DNA of 33,977 nt, taken from positions 1-33,977 of the forward strand of contig JAPLNJ010001151.1 in NCBI GenBank assembly GCA_026692885.1, in the 5' to 3' direction. Below, piece by piece: positions 15,816 through 25,395 of the stretch. Each line of letters starts with the position of its first letter. Within the stretch, counting starts at the first letter, position 1. This stretch comes from Planctomycetota bacterium (lineage in GTDB: Bacteria; Planctomycetota; Planctomycetia; Pirellulales; Pirellulaceae). The notes under the pieces were generated by a model. The model was not told where the DNA came from. It was given only the letters and a program-made list of their open reading frames with translations, and ran no database searches. The position numbers were made by a program, and so were the translations under genes.

Positions 15816-17288
15816 ATGCACCGTTTGCTCATCATTGATGACGAACCGAGTATCCGATTCAGCATCGAAGCGGTCTTCGATCGCGAGGATGTCACCGTTT
15901 TTGGGGCCGAGACGGCCGACGAGGGACTGCGGCTGGCCGCCGAAGAGTCCCCGGACGTGATTCTGCTCGACATCCGTCTGGGAGATTGCTCGGGTCTCGA
16001 CGTGTTTCACGAACTGCGACGGATTGACCCAAAGTGTTTGGTCATTTTTATCACGGGGCACGGCAGTGCCGACACGGCTATTGAGGCAATGAAATTGGGT
16101 GCCTACGACTACCTGACCAAGCCTCTGGATGCCCGCCAGTTGCAGCAGGTCGTGGACCAAGCCTTCGCCATCAGCCGGCTGATGCACGTGCCGACGATCA
16201 TTGCCGAGGGCGATCGGCCCGAGGATCAGGCCGACCGCTTGATCGGCAGCGGCGCCGCAATGCAGAGCGTCTGCAAGCAGATCGGCCGCATCGCCCCCCA
16301 GGACGTCAACGTCTTGGTTCTGGGGGAGAGTGGCACGGGCAAGGAACTGGTTGCGCGGGCGCTCTATCACCACAGCCGGCGCAGTCAGGCACCGTTTTTG
16401 GCCATTAATTGTGCGGCGATCCCAGAGCCGCTGCTGGAAAGCGAGTTGTTCGGCTACGAGCGAGGGGCTTTCACCGGTGCCGACCGCCGCCGAATCGGCA
16501 AGTTCGAGCAGTGCCACGGCGGCACGCTATTCCTTGACGAAGTCGGCGACATGGCTCCGCCCACGCAGGCCAAGATCTTGCGACTGCTGCAAGAAGGCCG
16601 CTTCGAACGACTGGGCGGCAGCGAAAGCATCGCGGTCCAGGTCCGCATCCTGGCGGCTACGAACCAGGACTTGAACGCGCTGATCGAGCAGGGCCGGTTC
16701 CGCAAGGACTTGTTCTACCGGCTGCGGGGTGTCACCATCCAGCTGCCACCGCTGCGGGAACGGCGCGAAGATATCGCGGAGCTGGCTCACCATTTTCTGT
16801 TTCGCTTCAATCACCAACTCGGCACCGCCATCCAATCGATCGCACCGGAGGCGCTGGAGTTGCTGCAGTGCTATCACTGGCCGGGAAATGTGCGCGAATT
16901 GCAGAGCGTGATTCGCGAGGCGTTGATTGTCTCGGCCGGGCCGACAATGCTGCCCGATTTTCTCCCCACGGAATTGCGTCAGGAAGCGCCGCTCGAAGCG
17001 GAACCCGATGTCGCCGCCGGCCGGATCCCCACGCCGGACTGGCAAAGCCTGCCGCAGAACATAGAAACTTGGCTCGCCAGCGGCCAGACAGATATCTACC
17101 GTCGGGGACGCGAGCAGTTCGACCGTCTCGTCATCTTGCGGGTCATGCAGCAGGCCGGAGGAAATCAGAACCGCGCCGCCGAAATCCTGGGACTCAGTCG
17201 AGTCACTCTCCGCGCCAGACTGCGCAGTATGGAATTATCTGTCGAGAAAGTAATCGCTCCGCGCCGAGACGATCGAAGCGAGCAGTAA
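15816..17288 (+). CDS. NtrC-family sigma-54-dependent response regulator
   Basis: 490 residues from the ATG at 15816 (AGGAG 8 nt upstream); a longer frame from 15780 would start inside the palindromic repeat. Receiver domain 1-120: Asp8/Asp9, phosphoacceptor Asp52, Lys102 in LTKPL. AAA+ sigma-54 activation domain about 143-372: Walker A GESGTGKE (170-177), the sigma-54-contacting GAFTGA loop (217-222), Walker B TLFLDE (237-242), and the R-finger region FYRLRGVTIQLPPLRERREDI. A Fis-type helix-turn-helix is at about 448-472 (NQNRAAEILGLSRVTLRARL). All parts are intact, so it should activate sigma-54 promoters when phosphorylated by the upstream kinase. Likely targets are the two sigma-54 sites flanking the csrA-like and kinase genes. 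Confidence 0.96.
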   Translation: MHRLLIIDDEPSIRFSIEAVFDREDVTVFGAETADEGLRLAAEESPDVILLDIRLGDCSGLDVFHELRRIDPKCLVIFITGHGSADTAIEAMKLGAYDYLTKPLDARQLQQVVDQAFAISRLMHVPTIIAEGDRPEDQADRLIGSGAAMQSVCKQIGRIAPQDVNVLVLGESGTGKELVARALYHHSRRSQAPFLAINCAAIPEPLLESELFGYERGAFTGADRRRIGKFEQCHGGTLFLDEVGDMAPPTQAKILRLLQEGRFERLGGSESIAVQVRILAATNQDLNALIEQGRFRKDLFYRLRGVTIQLPPLRERREDIAELAHHFLFRFNHQLGTAIQSIAPEALELLQCYHWPGNVRELQSVIREALIVSAGPTMLPDFLPTELRQEAPLEAEPDVAAGRIPTPDWQSLPQNIETWLASGQTDIYRRGREQFDRLVILRVMQQAGGNQNRAAEILGLSRVTLRARLRSMELSVEKVIAPRRDDRSEQ

Positions 17289-17311
17289 GCCAAAAGTTGC
17301 CCGAAAGGGGA

Positions 17312-17423
17312 CATTGGACAGGAAGATGATGGACAGGAAAATAAGAAGAAAATTACGGGTCCCTATTTTCCTGTCCCCCATTTTCCTGTCCACTTCCGCC
17401 GATTCCCCCTACCGTCAGCGCAA
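17312..17423. repeat. 112-bp palindromic repeat, copy 1
   Basis: First of two tandem imperfect copies (the second is at 17440-17551, offset 128 bp). Each arm is itself a short tandem of a GGACAGGAARATGAT-like unit, and the two arms are inverted (TTTTCCTGTCC twice on the other side). The copy ends with GATTCCCCCTACCGTCAGCG. It has no coding frame. It lies between the NtrC-type stop codon and the 16S terminator. Confidence 0.8.
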
Positions 17424-17439
17424 TGAGAATGCGGAGAAG

Positions 17440-17551
17440 CATTTGGCAGGAAGATGGCGGGCAGAAAAATAAGAAGGAAATTACTTGCCTTCATTTTCCT
17501 GCCCCTCATATTCCTGCAAAATTCCAGCGATTCCCCTACCCGTCAGCGCAA
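17440..17551. repeat. 112-bp palindromic repeat, copy 2
   Basis: Second copy of the element at 17312-17423. In this copy the unit is GGCAGGAAGATGGCGGGCAG, with the matching inverted arm TTTTCCTGCC. The A-to-G type changes occur on both arms (GGACAGG to GGCAGG, CCTGTCC to CCTGCC), so pairing is kept. It ends at the poly-A that is the T-run of the 16S terminator on the minus strand. Confidence 0.8.
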
Positions 17552-17552
17552 C

Positions 17553-17586
17553 AAAAAACCCGTCCAGGTCGGCTAACCTGAACGGG
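17553..17586 (-). terminator. Rho-independent terminator of the 16S rRNA gene
   Basis: On the minus strand an 11-bp stem (CCCGTTCAGGT pairing with ACCTGGACGGG, one G-U pair) closes a 6-nt loop and is followed by six T. On the plus strand the G-U becomes a C-A mismatch, so it acts for the minus strand. It begins about 110 nt after the 16S 3' end, with no tRNA, 23S or 5S in between. Confidence 0.88.
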
Positions 17587-17689
17587 CTTTTGTAAACAAT
17601 CTGGTAGTCGTCGAACATTCGACGTCTCTCATGAAGCGTGAGGACTGCGTCCACGGATCGTTTTCCAACGTCGCCATTGAAAAACCAAT

Positions 17690-19094
<1,405 letters not shown>

Positions 19095-19330
19095 AGTATT
19101 CACTTAACCACCCCTTCCACCCTGCTACGGCTTTCGCCTCGCAAAATATCCAGAGCAGTAATTAGCAAACTAACTTAATGGTTCGAAACCATCGGGCGTC
19201 CCTCGGAAAGAGACGCCATTGTAGCCGACAAACAGCACAATCTCACGCTGACTCATGAGAGCTCAAACTACCAAATTGTCAAAGATCAAATTTCGTGTAC
19301 GCGGTTGAGTGGTTTAGTCCCAACCGTGTG
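19095..19330 (-). promoter_or_regulatory. 16S rRNA leader
   Basis: About 235 nt from the predicted transcription start to the mature 5' end. It contains boxA (19276-19287) and three hairpins: GGCGTC with GACGCC (19195-19217), ATGGTT with AACCAT around CGA (19178-19192), and GGC-GAAA-GCC with a GNRA-type loop (about 19128-19137). These are probably involved in antitermination and rRNA processing. No long pairing between leader and trailer was found by eye. Confidence 0.55.
19276..19287 (-). promoter_or_regulatory. boxA antitermination site of the rRNA leader
   Basis: The minus strand reads GATCTTTGACAATTTGG, close to the E. coli rrn boxA region TGCTCTTTAACAATTT. It lies about 43 nt after the predicted transcription start, the normal place. 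NusB/NusE would bind here to keep polymerase from stopping in the untranslated rRNA. Confidence 0.7.
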
Positions 19331-19337
19331 CTGAGTA

Positions 19338-19365
19338 ATAATATCGAATCGCCGTCCGCAGTCAA
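19338..19365 (-). promoter_or_regulatory. Sigma-70-type promoter of the 16S rRNA gene
   Basis: TTGACT (19365-19360) and TATTAT (19343-19338) on the minus strand are separated by 16 nt. An A/T-rich stretch just upstream (19380-19395) may serve as an UP element. The predicted start is near 19330. The promoter lies about 110 bp beyond the rhomboid stop codon, so the 16S gene is probably transcribed on its own. Confidence 0.75.
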
Positions 19366-19473
19366 CAGGCCCTGGGCAATAAAATTTCGATTTCTTTGAA
19401 GAGCCTCTTGCCGCTTATCGCACCACGCAATTTTCGACCAAACCGGGCAAGGACTTTAGGCAATTCCACACGC

Positions 19474-20700
19474 TCACCAGTCCTCGCTGCCTAATTCCAG
19501 CGGTGCCTCCTCGCGTAGGACCTCGGCCCGCTCGCGAAGTCGCAAGCTGAAAGCCCGTTCCTCAGGGCTCAGAACGGCTGGGTCGAGTTCTCCCAACACG
19601 CGCAGTGCCAGAGCAGGCCGACGCTGGCTCTCGATCAACACCTGGGCCAACTTGAGCCGCACCTGCGACTCGCGGGGACCCTGCGCGCGGACGTACTCGA
19701 CCATCGGCGGAATCGACTCGCTCCACTTGCCCTGCTGTTGCAGAGTCCCGATGATGCGGATCAGTTCGGTTTCCGGCAATGTCCACTTTGCTGATGCCTT
19801 GGCCATCGCCAAATGCAAGCGGTAGGCCATGTCCGGCTGGCCATCGGCGATCAGTCGGCGTACATCCTCAAGCGATGTTTTCACCTGGGTTACAGGCGGC
19901 GGGGTCCCCAGCGGCACGGGCTGAGGACGCGCAGGTGCCGGCCGGCGTCCACCGGAGCGTTCCTGATCGATGAGCTTCTGAAGCTCCTGGTGGGTGTCCT
20001 CCGTCTGCTCCGACAGCGTCTGCGTGTTGCGTCCAGCCCAGACTGAGAACAAGTCCCAGTTTTCGCAGTCCACCCAGTGTAGCTTCAGCATAACGGCGCC
20101 CACCGCGAAGCCCAGTCCGGCGCCCATGAAATGCAATACCTGGCTGCTCAGCGTCATCCCCACGAAGAATGTCGTGACGACCTCGATCGCCAGCAGAATT
20201 CCGATCAACGAGACGATAGGGATCTCGAACAGGGCCACGCGTCGCCAGAGGAAGAGACAGCTGATTTCGTTCCGCGGCGCCCAGACCAGCGCGATTGCCA
20301 TCAGGCCGTAGATAATCGCCGAGGCACCGAAGGATCCTCCACCGGAGGCCCCCAAAGCGATCGTCTGCTCCAACGCACATTGAACAAAACCGATTCCGAA
20401 GTAGGCAAGCAGGAACCGCCACCAGCCGATCTTACCCTCGACCACTAAGCCGAAGGCCCACAAGGAAAACATGTTCCCCAGTAGGTGCAGAACCCCGCCG
20501 TGAATGAAATTCGATGCGATCCATTGCAGGGGGTGCAGACCATCGCCGTGACTCAGCATCCACGGCACGATGTGTTGCTCGAAGTCGGCCGCGCCCAGCG
20601 TGGCCACCGGAACAAAGGCGACGACGTTCACGACAAGCAGCGCCACGGTGGCGATCGGCAAGTGGTATAGCGGAGCGTCGGTGCTGTACGGGATTAGCAT
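19474..20700 (-). CDS. Rhomboid intramembrane serine protease with C-terminal helical extension
   Basis: 408 residues. Six or seven membrane segments span 15-210. Rhomboid landmarks are in order: HLLGN with Asn76 (oxyanion site), the GxSx motif with catalytic Ser127 (GASA), and His190 in HFMGAGLGFAVG on a later helix, so the Ser-His dyad is complete and the enzyme should cleave membrane proteins within the bilayer. Residues 215-408 are a soluble, mostly helical tail with a Pro-rich hinge (RRPAPARPQPVPLGTPPP) and TPR-like helices (RVLGELDPAVLSPEERAF). The ATG at 20700 is chosen (GGAG 8 nt upstream) over 20739. Substrates are unknown. It is on the same strand as the 16S gene but upstream of that gene's own promoter. 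Confidence 0.93.
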   Translation of the reverse strand: MLIPYSTDAPLYHLPIATVALLVVNVVAFVPVATLGAADFEQHIVPWMLSHGDGLHPLQWIASNFIHGGVLHLLGNMFSLWAFGLVVEGKIGWWRFLLAYFGIGFVQCALEQTIALGASGGGSFGASAIIYGLMAIALVWAPRNEISCLFLWRRVALFEIPIVSLIGILLAIEVVTTFFVGMTLSSQVLHFMGAGLGFAVGAVMLKLHWVDCENWDLFSVWAGRNTQTLSEQTEDTHQELQKLIDQERSGGRRPAPARPQPVPLGTPPPVTQVKTSLEDVRRLIADGQPDMAYRLHLAMAKASAKWTLPETELIRIIGTLQQQGKWSESIPPMVEYVRAQGPRESQVRLKLAQVLIESQRRPALALRVLGELDPAVLSPEERAFSLRLRERAEVLREEAPLELGSEDW

Positions 20701-20863
20701 GGGAGCATCTCCGGCGGACGCCAAAGGACATCGAGGCAAGACGGCATTGTATACCGTCGGCGGAACCCGTTGACACGCCCGGGCGTCTGGCCAACGGAAC
20801 CTGCGAGTAACCGAGCGAACTCCGCTTCCCCGTCGGTTGTCGTGCGTATCTGCCGGGTGGCGT

Positions 20864-20990
20864 TATACCGCACGCGGTTGAGGATGCACATCTTCGTTTA
20901 ACCCGGAGCCAACGGCGACGGCGTGTTTCACCGGGCGCCGTCGCCGTTGGCTCCGGGTTAAACGAGCCAATACCAACCGCGTGCGGTATA
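20864..20990. repeat. Nested perfect palindrome (MITE- or REP-like)
   Basis: Two perfect inverted repeats are nested. The outer arms are 17 nt (TATACCGCACGCGGTTG at 20864-20880 and its complement at 20974-20990). The inner arms are 29 nt (20895-20923 and 20936-20964, starting CGTTTAACCCGGAGCC), with a 12-nt loop. The spacers between outer and inner arms are unequal (14 and 9 nt), as expected if one element had inserted into another. It lies between the divergent rhomboid and Tex genes. Confidence 0.9.
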
Positions 20991-21104
20991 TCTTGTGCCG
21001 GACGAATGTCCGTGAGGCCGGTCCAGTTGAAAACAGACATCCCAGCAAATCGTTTCTTCTCGGCTTGGCGCGGGCTCGATAATCGCCGATGCTGTTAGCA
21101 TTCC

Positions 21105-21134
21105 TTGACAACCTAGCGACGCAGGGCGTAGATT
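21105..21134 (+). promoter_or_regulatory. Sigma-70-type promoter of the Tex gene
   Basis: A consensus -35 TTGACA (21105-21110), an 18-nt spacer and TAGATT (21129-21134) place the transcription start near 21141. This supports the internal ATG at 21252 rather than the upstream codon at 21144, which would sit almost on the transcript end. Confidence 0.55.
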
Positions 21135-21251
21135 GCTTGCTCTTTGCGGTGCTTAGAGTTATGCGGAAGCGACGGCGACGACCCGCGGTCAGCTGGTTGT
21201 GATGACGACTGGACCCGATTGCGGTACAACCCGGCAACGAACGAACGAGCT

Positions 21252-24200
21252 ATGGAAATTACGTTGAATTTTGATCTGGAGCAGGTCACACGGGAAGTCG
21301 GCCTGCCGTTGGCGAAGGTCCAAGCGACGGTCGAGCTACTGGACGACGGCAACACAGTTCCCTTCATCACCCGGTTCCGCAAAGACCAGACGGGCGGCCT
21401 GGACGAAGAGCAGGTTCGCCGCGTGCAGGACGTGGTCACCAAACTGCGGGCCTTGACGGATCGCAAGCAGAAGATTCTGAAGTCGCTCCAGTCGCAGGGC
21501 AAAGTCACCGAGGACTTGGCCCAGCGGATCCGTGACGCGGAAACTGTCGCGCGTCTCGAAGACGTCTATCTTCCGTACAAGCCGAAGAAGCAGACGCTCG
21601 CCGGGATCGCCCGCAGTCGGGGGTTGGAGCCGCTGTCGCGCGAAATCCTGGCCGCCGAGCCTACCGCCACCGATTTGGAGACTCGCGCCGCTCAGTGTGT
21701 GGGTCCGGAGCACGAGTTGGCGAGCGTCGCGGAAGTCTTGCAGGGCGTCCGGCATCTCATAGCTGAGGAGTTCAGCGAAAACCTGCAGCTCCGCGACGAG
21801 CTGCGAAAAATCGTGATGAACACCGGCAAGTTGGTGAGCACGCGAATCGAGGAGTCGGTCCAGGCGGACACGGATGTAGACGACGAGGACGAGGGCGACT
21901 CGGAGTCCGACGAACCAGCGATGGGCGAAACGGCGTCAGAGATTGGGTCTTCCGCTGCCGAAGCGATGCCCAGCGATGGGGTGTCAGCGGAACCCGATGT
22001 GCCCACATCAGAATTCGCCGTACCGACCGAAGCCGCCGTACCGACCGAAGCCGCCGTACCTGCGCCGGTGGCTTGCGAGCTGCCAGCAACGCCGCCCGCG
22101 GCCGAGGAGAGTCAGCTGACTCTGCCGCCGTCCGAATCCACGGGCGAGACCGCGACGGCACCCGGGGTGCCCGCGGAAACGGACTTGGTATCACCAGCGG
22201 CAGCCCCCACTGCCGAGACGCCGCCCGGGATCACCGGCGACGTGTCGGCGGAACCTCCGACGGCACTTCCAGCCGCGGCCGAGAGTCCCTGTCCGCCGGC
22301 GCCCCCAGCCCAGCTGCAGCCGCAAAAACTGACGCTGAAACAGCTCGCTGCTCAAAGCCGAAAGGAAGCCAAGAAGCGCAAACGCGAGAAGAAGATCGAG
22401 TCCTTCAAGGACTACTTCCGGTACCAAGAGCCGCTGGCGAAGATTCCCCCGCACCGCTTGCTGGCCATCAACCGCGGCGAACGTTCGAAAATCCTGCGGC
22501 TCAAGATCGACGCGGACCAGGAATCGCTCACCCGCAAAGCCGAAGAGCTGCTCGTCCCGGCCGGACATCCGCACGCCGAATTTCTGCGTGCCTGCGTTCG
22601 GGATGCGCTCACGCGGTTGATCGTGCCCAGCCTAGAACGTGAAGTTCATCGCGATCTGACCGAAAGAGCGGAACTGCACGCGGTACGGGTCTTCGCCCGC
22701 AATCTACGAAAACTGCTCCTGCAGCCGCCGGTCCGCCAGCGCCGGGTCCTGGCCGTCGATCCCGGCTTCCGTAGCGGCTGTAAACTCGCCGCGCTGGACG
22801 AATTCGGCGACGTGCTGGGGCACACCGTGATTCACGTCATTGGCAAAGAGGACATCGTCCGCAAGGGCCGTCAGCAAGTTGTCGAGATGGTACAGATGTA
22901 CCACGTGCCGATCATCGCCATCGGCAATGGTACGGCCTGCCGTGAAGCCGAGTTGCTGATCGCGAATATTCTAGCCAACGAACTCAAAGAACACGACGTG
23001 CAGTACGTGATGGTGAATGAGGCCGGAGCCAGCGTGTATTCGACCAGCTCGTTGGGGCGTGAGGAACTGCCGCGGTTCGATCCGGTGCTGCGGAGCGCGA
23101 TCTCGATCGGCCGACGCTTGCAGGATCCGCTGTCGGAGTTGGTCAAGATCACGCCGGCCAACATCGGCGTCGGCCTGTATCAGCACGACGTGAAGGTCAA
23201 GCATCTGGAGGACTGCCTGGATGGTGTCGTGGAATCCTGCGTGAATTTCGTGGGCGTGGACGTCAACACGGCCAGTCCGTCGCTGTTGCGATACGTCTCC
23301 GGCTTGAATCAACTGACCGCCCGACGACTCTACGAGTATCGCCAGCAACACGGCCCGTTTCGTAACCGTGAACAGTTCAAACTGGTCCCCGGTTTTGGTG
23401 ACGCCACGTTCGTCCAGGCGGCGGGATTCTTGAAGATTCGGGACGGCGATAACCCGCTGGATGCCACCTGGATCCATCCGGAAAGCTACGAATTAGCGCA
23501 GAAATTGATTGCCAAGTTGGGCGGCAGCGTGTCCGAACTGGCGGCCAGCGTTGTCCGCGACAAACCCACGTCCGTGCACAAGCCCAGGACGTTGGCCGAA
23601 TTCGCCGTCGGCTTGATCCCAAAGCTCCTCGGCCAACACGCCGCCGTGTCGTCGACTACCGCGGAAATATCGCCTGCCTCGTCCGATCAAGCGGCGGACA
23701 CGCCTGCTCCGCCAGTCACGGAATCTGCGACCGACGCCTCCACGGCAGCCGAGACGCCGGTGGCCGAGACGGTTGCGGCAGACGTACCTGAACCGCTGTC
23801 TACCGTCACGGCCGACCTGCCACCGTCCGCCGGGGAACCCGTGGCCGCCTCGTCGCCGTCCCTGGCAGAACAAGCGAGTCGAGCGAATGTCGCCGCCCTG
23901 GTCCAAGAATTGGGCGTGGGCGAGCTACTTCTGTCCGATCTCCTCAAATCGCTCACCCGGCCCGGTCGCGATCCTCGCGAGGACTTGCCGCCGCCCGCGT
24001 TTCGTCGCGAGGTCGTGAAGCTCGAAGATCTCCATCCGGGCATGGAACTGACCGGAACTGTTCTGAACGTGGTGGACTTCGGCGCGTTCGTCGACATCGG
24101 CCTTCCGGATAGCGGCTTAATCCACATTAGCCGCTTGGCAGATCGCTTTATCCGCGATCCGCACGAGGTCGTCAGCGTGGGCGACATTTTGACCGTGTGG

Positions 24201-24587
24201 GTGGTCGAGGTGGACAAGTCGCGCCGCCGCGTCTCCTTGACCGCCATCCGCCCCGGCAGCGAGATACCGCGAGAACAACGCAAACCGAAGCCTCAGGTAG
24301 GCGGCAGGAGCGAGGCGAGACCTGCTCCGCAGCAGGGAGGCCGGCCGCAGGGGCGGCGGAGTGGCGAAGGAGGGGGTGGTGGTGGAGGTGGAGGAGGTGG
24401 TGGTGGCCACCAAGGCAAACGGTCCTACGGAGGCCAGCCCAAGTACCAGCAGAAGCCGCCAAAGCCGAAACCCGTGCGTCCCATCACCAAAACCATGTTA
24501 GATGGGAAGGAACCCATGCGTTCCTTCTCGGACCTGATCCAGTTCTACGAAAAGAAGTCCGACGAAGAAGACACCAAGCCTTCGTGA
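21252..24587 (+). CDS. tex: Tex-family S1 RNA-binding protein with two low-complexity inserts
   Basis: 1111 residues against about 770 for E. coli Tex. Recognisable parts: N-terminal Tex helices (1-200, LPLAKVQATVELLDDGNTVP, VYLPYKPKKQTLA); continued helical region from about 357; YqgF/RNase H-like domain from about 496 (VLAVDPGFRSGCKLA); helix-hairpin-helix from about 673 (SPSLLRYVSGL, LVPGFGDATFVQAAGFL); S1 domain about 926-1000 (GMELTGTVLNVVDFGAFVDIG). The excess length comes from an acidic then Pro/Ala-rich insert at about 205-357, an Ala/Thr/Pro insert at about 797-876, and a Gly-rich tail with 13 Gly in a row. Tex proteins bind nucleic acid and affect transcription and RNA fate. The ATG at 21252 matches the family start but has only a weak ribosome binding site. 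Confidence 0.94.
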   Translation: MEITLNFDLEQVTREVGLPLAKVQATVELLDDGNTVPFITRFRKDQTGGLDEEQVRRVQDVVTKLRALTDRKQKILKSLQSQGKVTEDLAQRIRDAETVARLEDVYLPYKPKKQTLAGIARSRGLEPLSREILAAEPTATDLETRAAQCVGPEHELASVAEVLQGVRHLIAEEFSENLQLRDELRKIVMNTGKLVSTRIEESVQADTDVDDEDEGDSESDEPAMGETASEIGSSAAEAMPSDGVSAEPDVPTSEFAVPTEAAVPTEAAVPAPVACELPATPPAAEESQLTLPPSESTGETATAPGVPAETDLVSPAAAPTAETPPGITGDVSAEPPTALPAAAESPCPPAPPAQLQPQKLTLKQLAAQSRKEAKKRKREKKIESFKDYFRYQEPLAKIPPHRLLAINRGERSKILRLKIDADQESLTRKAEELLVPAGHPHAEFLRACVRDALTRLIVPSLEREVHRDLTERAELHAVRVFARNLRKLLLQPPVRQRRVLAVDPGFRSGCKLAALDEFGDVLGHTVIHVIGKEDIVRKGRQQVVEMVQMYHVPIIAIGNGTACREAELLIANILANELKEHDVQYVMVNEAGASVYSTSSLGREELPRFDPVLRSAISIGRRLQDPLSELVKITPANIGVGLYQHDVKVKHLEDCLDGVVESCVNFVGVDVNTASPSLLRYVSGLNQLTARRLYEYRQQHGPFRNREQFKLVPGFGDATFVQAAGFLKIRDGDNPLDATWIHPESYELAQKLIAKLGGSVSELAASVVRDKPTSVHKPRTLAEFAVGLIPKLLGQHAAVSSTTAEISPASSDQAADTPAPPVTESATDASTAAETPVAETVAADVPEPLSTVTADLPPSAGEPVAASSPSLAEQASRANVAALVQELGVGELLLSDLLKSLTRPGRDPREDLPPPAFRREVVKLEDLHPGMELTGTVLNVVDFGAFVDIGLPDSGLIHISRLADRFIRDPHEVVSVGDILTVWVVEVDKSRRRVSLTAIRPGSEIPREQRKPKPQVGGRSEARPAPQQGGRPQGRRSGEGGGGGGGGGGGGGHQGKRSYGGQPKYQQKPPKPKPVRPITKTMLDGKEPMRSFSDLIQFYEKKSDEEDTKPS

Positions 24588-24903
24588 GCGGACGGCAACC
24601 CGACCCCTGGCCATATATCCGCCTGGTCTTGCGCGACCGGGCTTCTGGCAGACGGCAAGCGACAAGTATATCTGAAGGGGGGCTTTCCCTACTTGGCGGA
24701 GTTTAGGTATCCTGTGGGGACGCGGCTTGATGACGTCCAGCATTCACTTGCACAAGATGTCCGCCGCGGGCCACGAGTTGACCCTCCAGCGTTTTCCCCC
24801 GTCCCACTAGATCATCGAAAACCCTCTGAGGGGCCTTCTTGGGCAATTTGTTGCCGTACCTGATCCATTCGTTACACTACTTTTTTCCGAGGAGGACTGA
24901 ACT
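24588..24903 (+). other. Intergenic region before the cytochrome gene
   Basis: 316 bp after Tex. A 7-bp hairpin (CCTGGTC with GACCGGG, about 24623-24642) has no T-run. A promoter candidate lies at 24851-24878, followed by the ribosome binding site GAGGAGG. No gene is seen. Confidence 0.45.
24851..24878 (+). promoter_or_regulatory. Candidate promoter of the cytochrome gene
   Basis: TTGCCG (24851-24856) and TACACT (24873-24878) are separated by 16 nt, each matching four of six consensus bases. Transcription would begin about 20 nt before the start codon and just upstream of the GAGGAGG ribosome binding site. Confidence 0.4.
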
Positions 24904-25311
24904 TTGAAACGCGCCACAAGAACCCTGCTGGTAGCTGGCCTGATCCTGTCCCTATGCGCTCCGACCCTCCAGGCTCAGAGTGTGCTGGCGACCGGATTCA
25001 AGAAACACTACAGCATGAAATCCGTGGCCTGCGAAGTTTGCCACATCAAGACGGAGAACAAAGACGAGCACCCCCTGAATGATTTAGGCAAAGTGCTGGC
25101 GAAAATGGTCGAAGGAAAGGAGATCAATAAGCGGCTTGAGGAGATCAAGGACCGAGAAGACGCCGCCGCCGAGAAGGTAAAGGAAGAGGTTAGCAAGGAC
25201 TTCCTGGAAGTCCTGAAGAAGCTGGACGAGATGCAGGCTCCCAGCGGCAAGCTGTACCCCGAAGCTCTCAAAGCGGGCGAGATCGAAGGTGCTAAGCCAC
25301 GCGGCAAGTAA
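24904..25311 (+). CDS. Small exported c-type cytochrome-like protein
   Basis: 135 residues. A signal peptide is clear (MKRATRTLLVAGLILSLCAP, cleavage near LQA at 22-24). The mature N-terminus carries a single CxxCH heme c attachment site (CEVCH, about 43-47) after the aromatic/basic stretch FKKHYSMKSVA. Residues about 60-115 form a highly charged helix (EEIKDREDAAAEKVKEEV). No Met-rich axial ligand loop is obvious; His56 in DEHPLND or a Met further on could be the sixth ligand. Small CxxCH proteins of this style (FKK then CxxCH then NDLGK) occur widely in planctomycetes with no assigned role. The start is TTG at 24904, with GAGGAGG 8 nt upstream. The heme call rests on the motif alone. Confidence 0.85.
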   Translation: MKRATRTLLVAGLILSLCAPTLQAQSVLATGFKKHYSMKSVACEVCHIKTENKDEHPLNDLGKVLAKMVEGKEINKRLEEIKDREDAAAEKVKEEVSKDFLEVLKKLDEMQAPSGKLYPEALKAGEIEGAKPRGK

Positions 25312-25369
25312 GCGGTGGTCAAGGAGTAACCTCGCGAGCCGCTAAGTTGGGGTCCTGCGGTTTATGCCC

Positions 25370-25395
25370 GTCACGCCAAAGCTGCCCGGCGTGAC
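25370..25395 (+). terminator. Hairpin after the cytochrome gene
   Basis: A perfect 8-bp stem GTCACGCC with GGCGTGAC around a 10-nt loop, extended by CCC/GGG with a small bulge. There is no T-run, so it may be a factor-dependent terminator or an element of the ftsK leader rather than a classical terminator. Confidence 0.4.

Noticed and set aside
17312..17551. CRISPR array
   Set aside because: Only two imperfect 112-bp copies, each palindromic, with a 16-bp gap; no short regular repeats with unique spacers.
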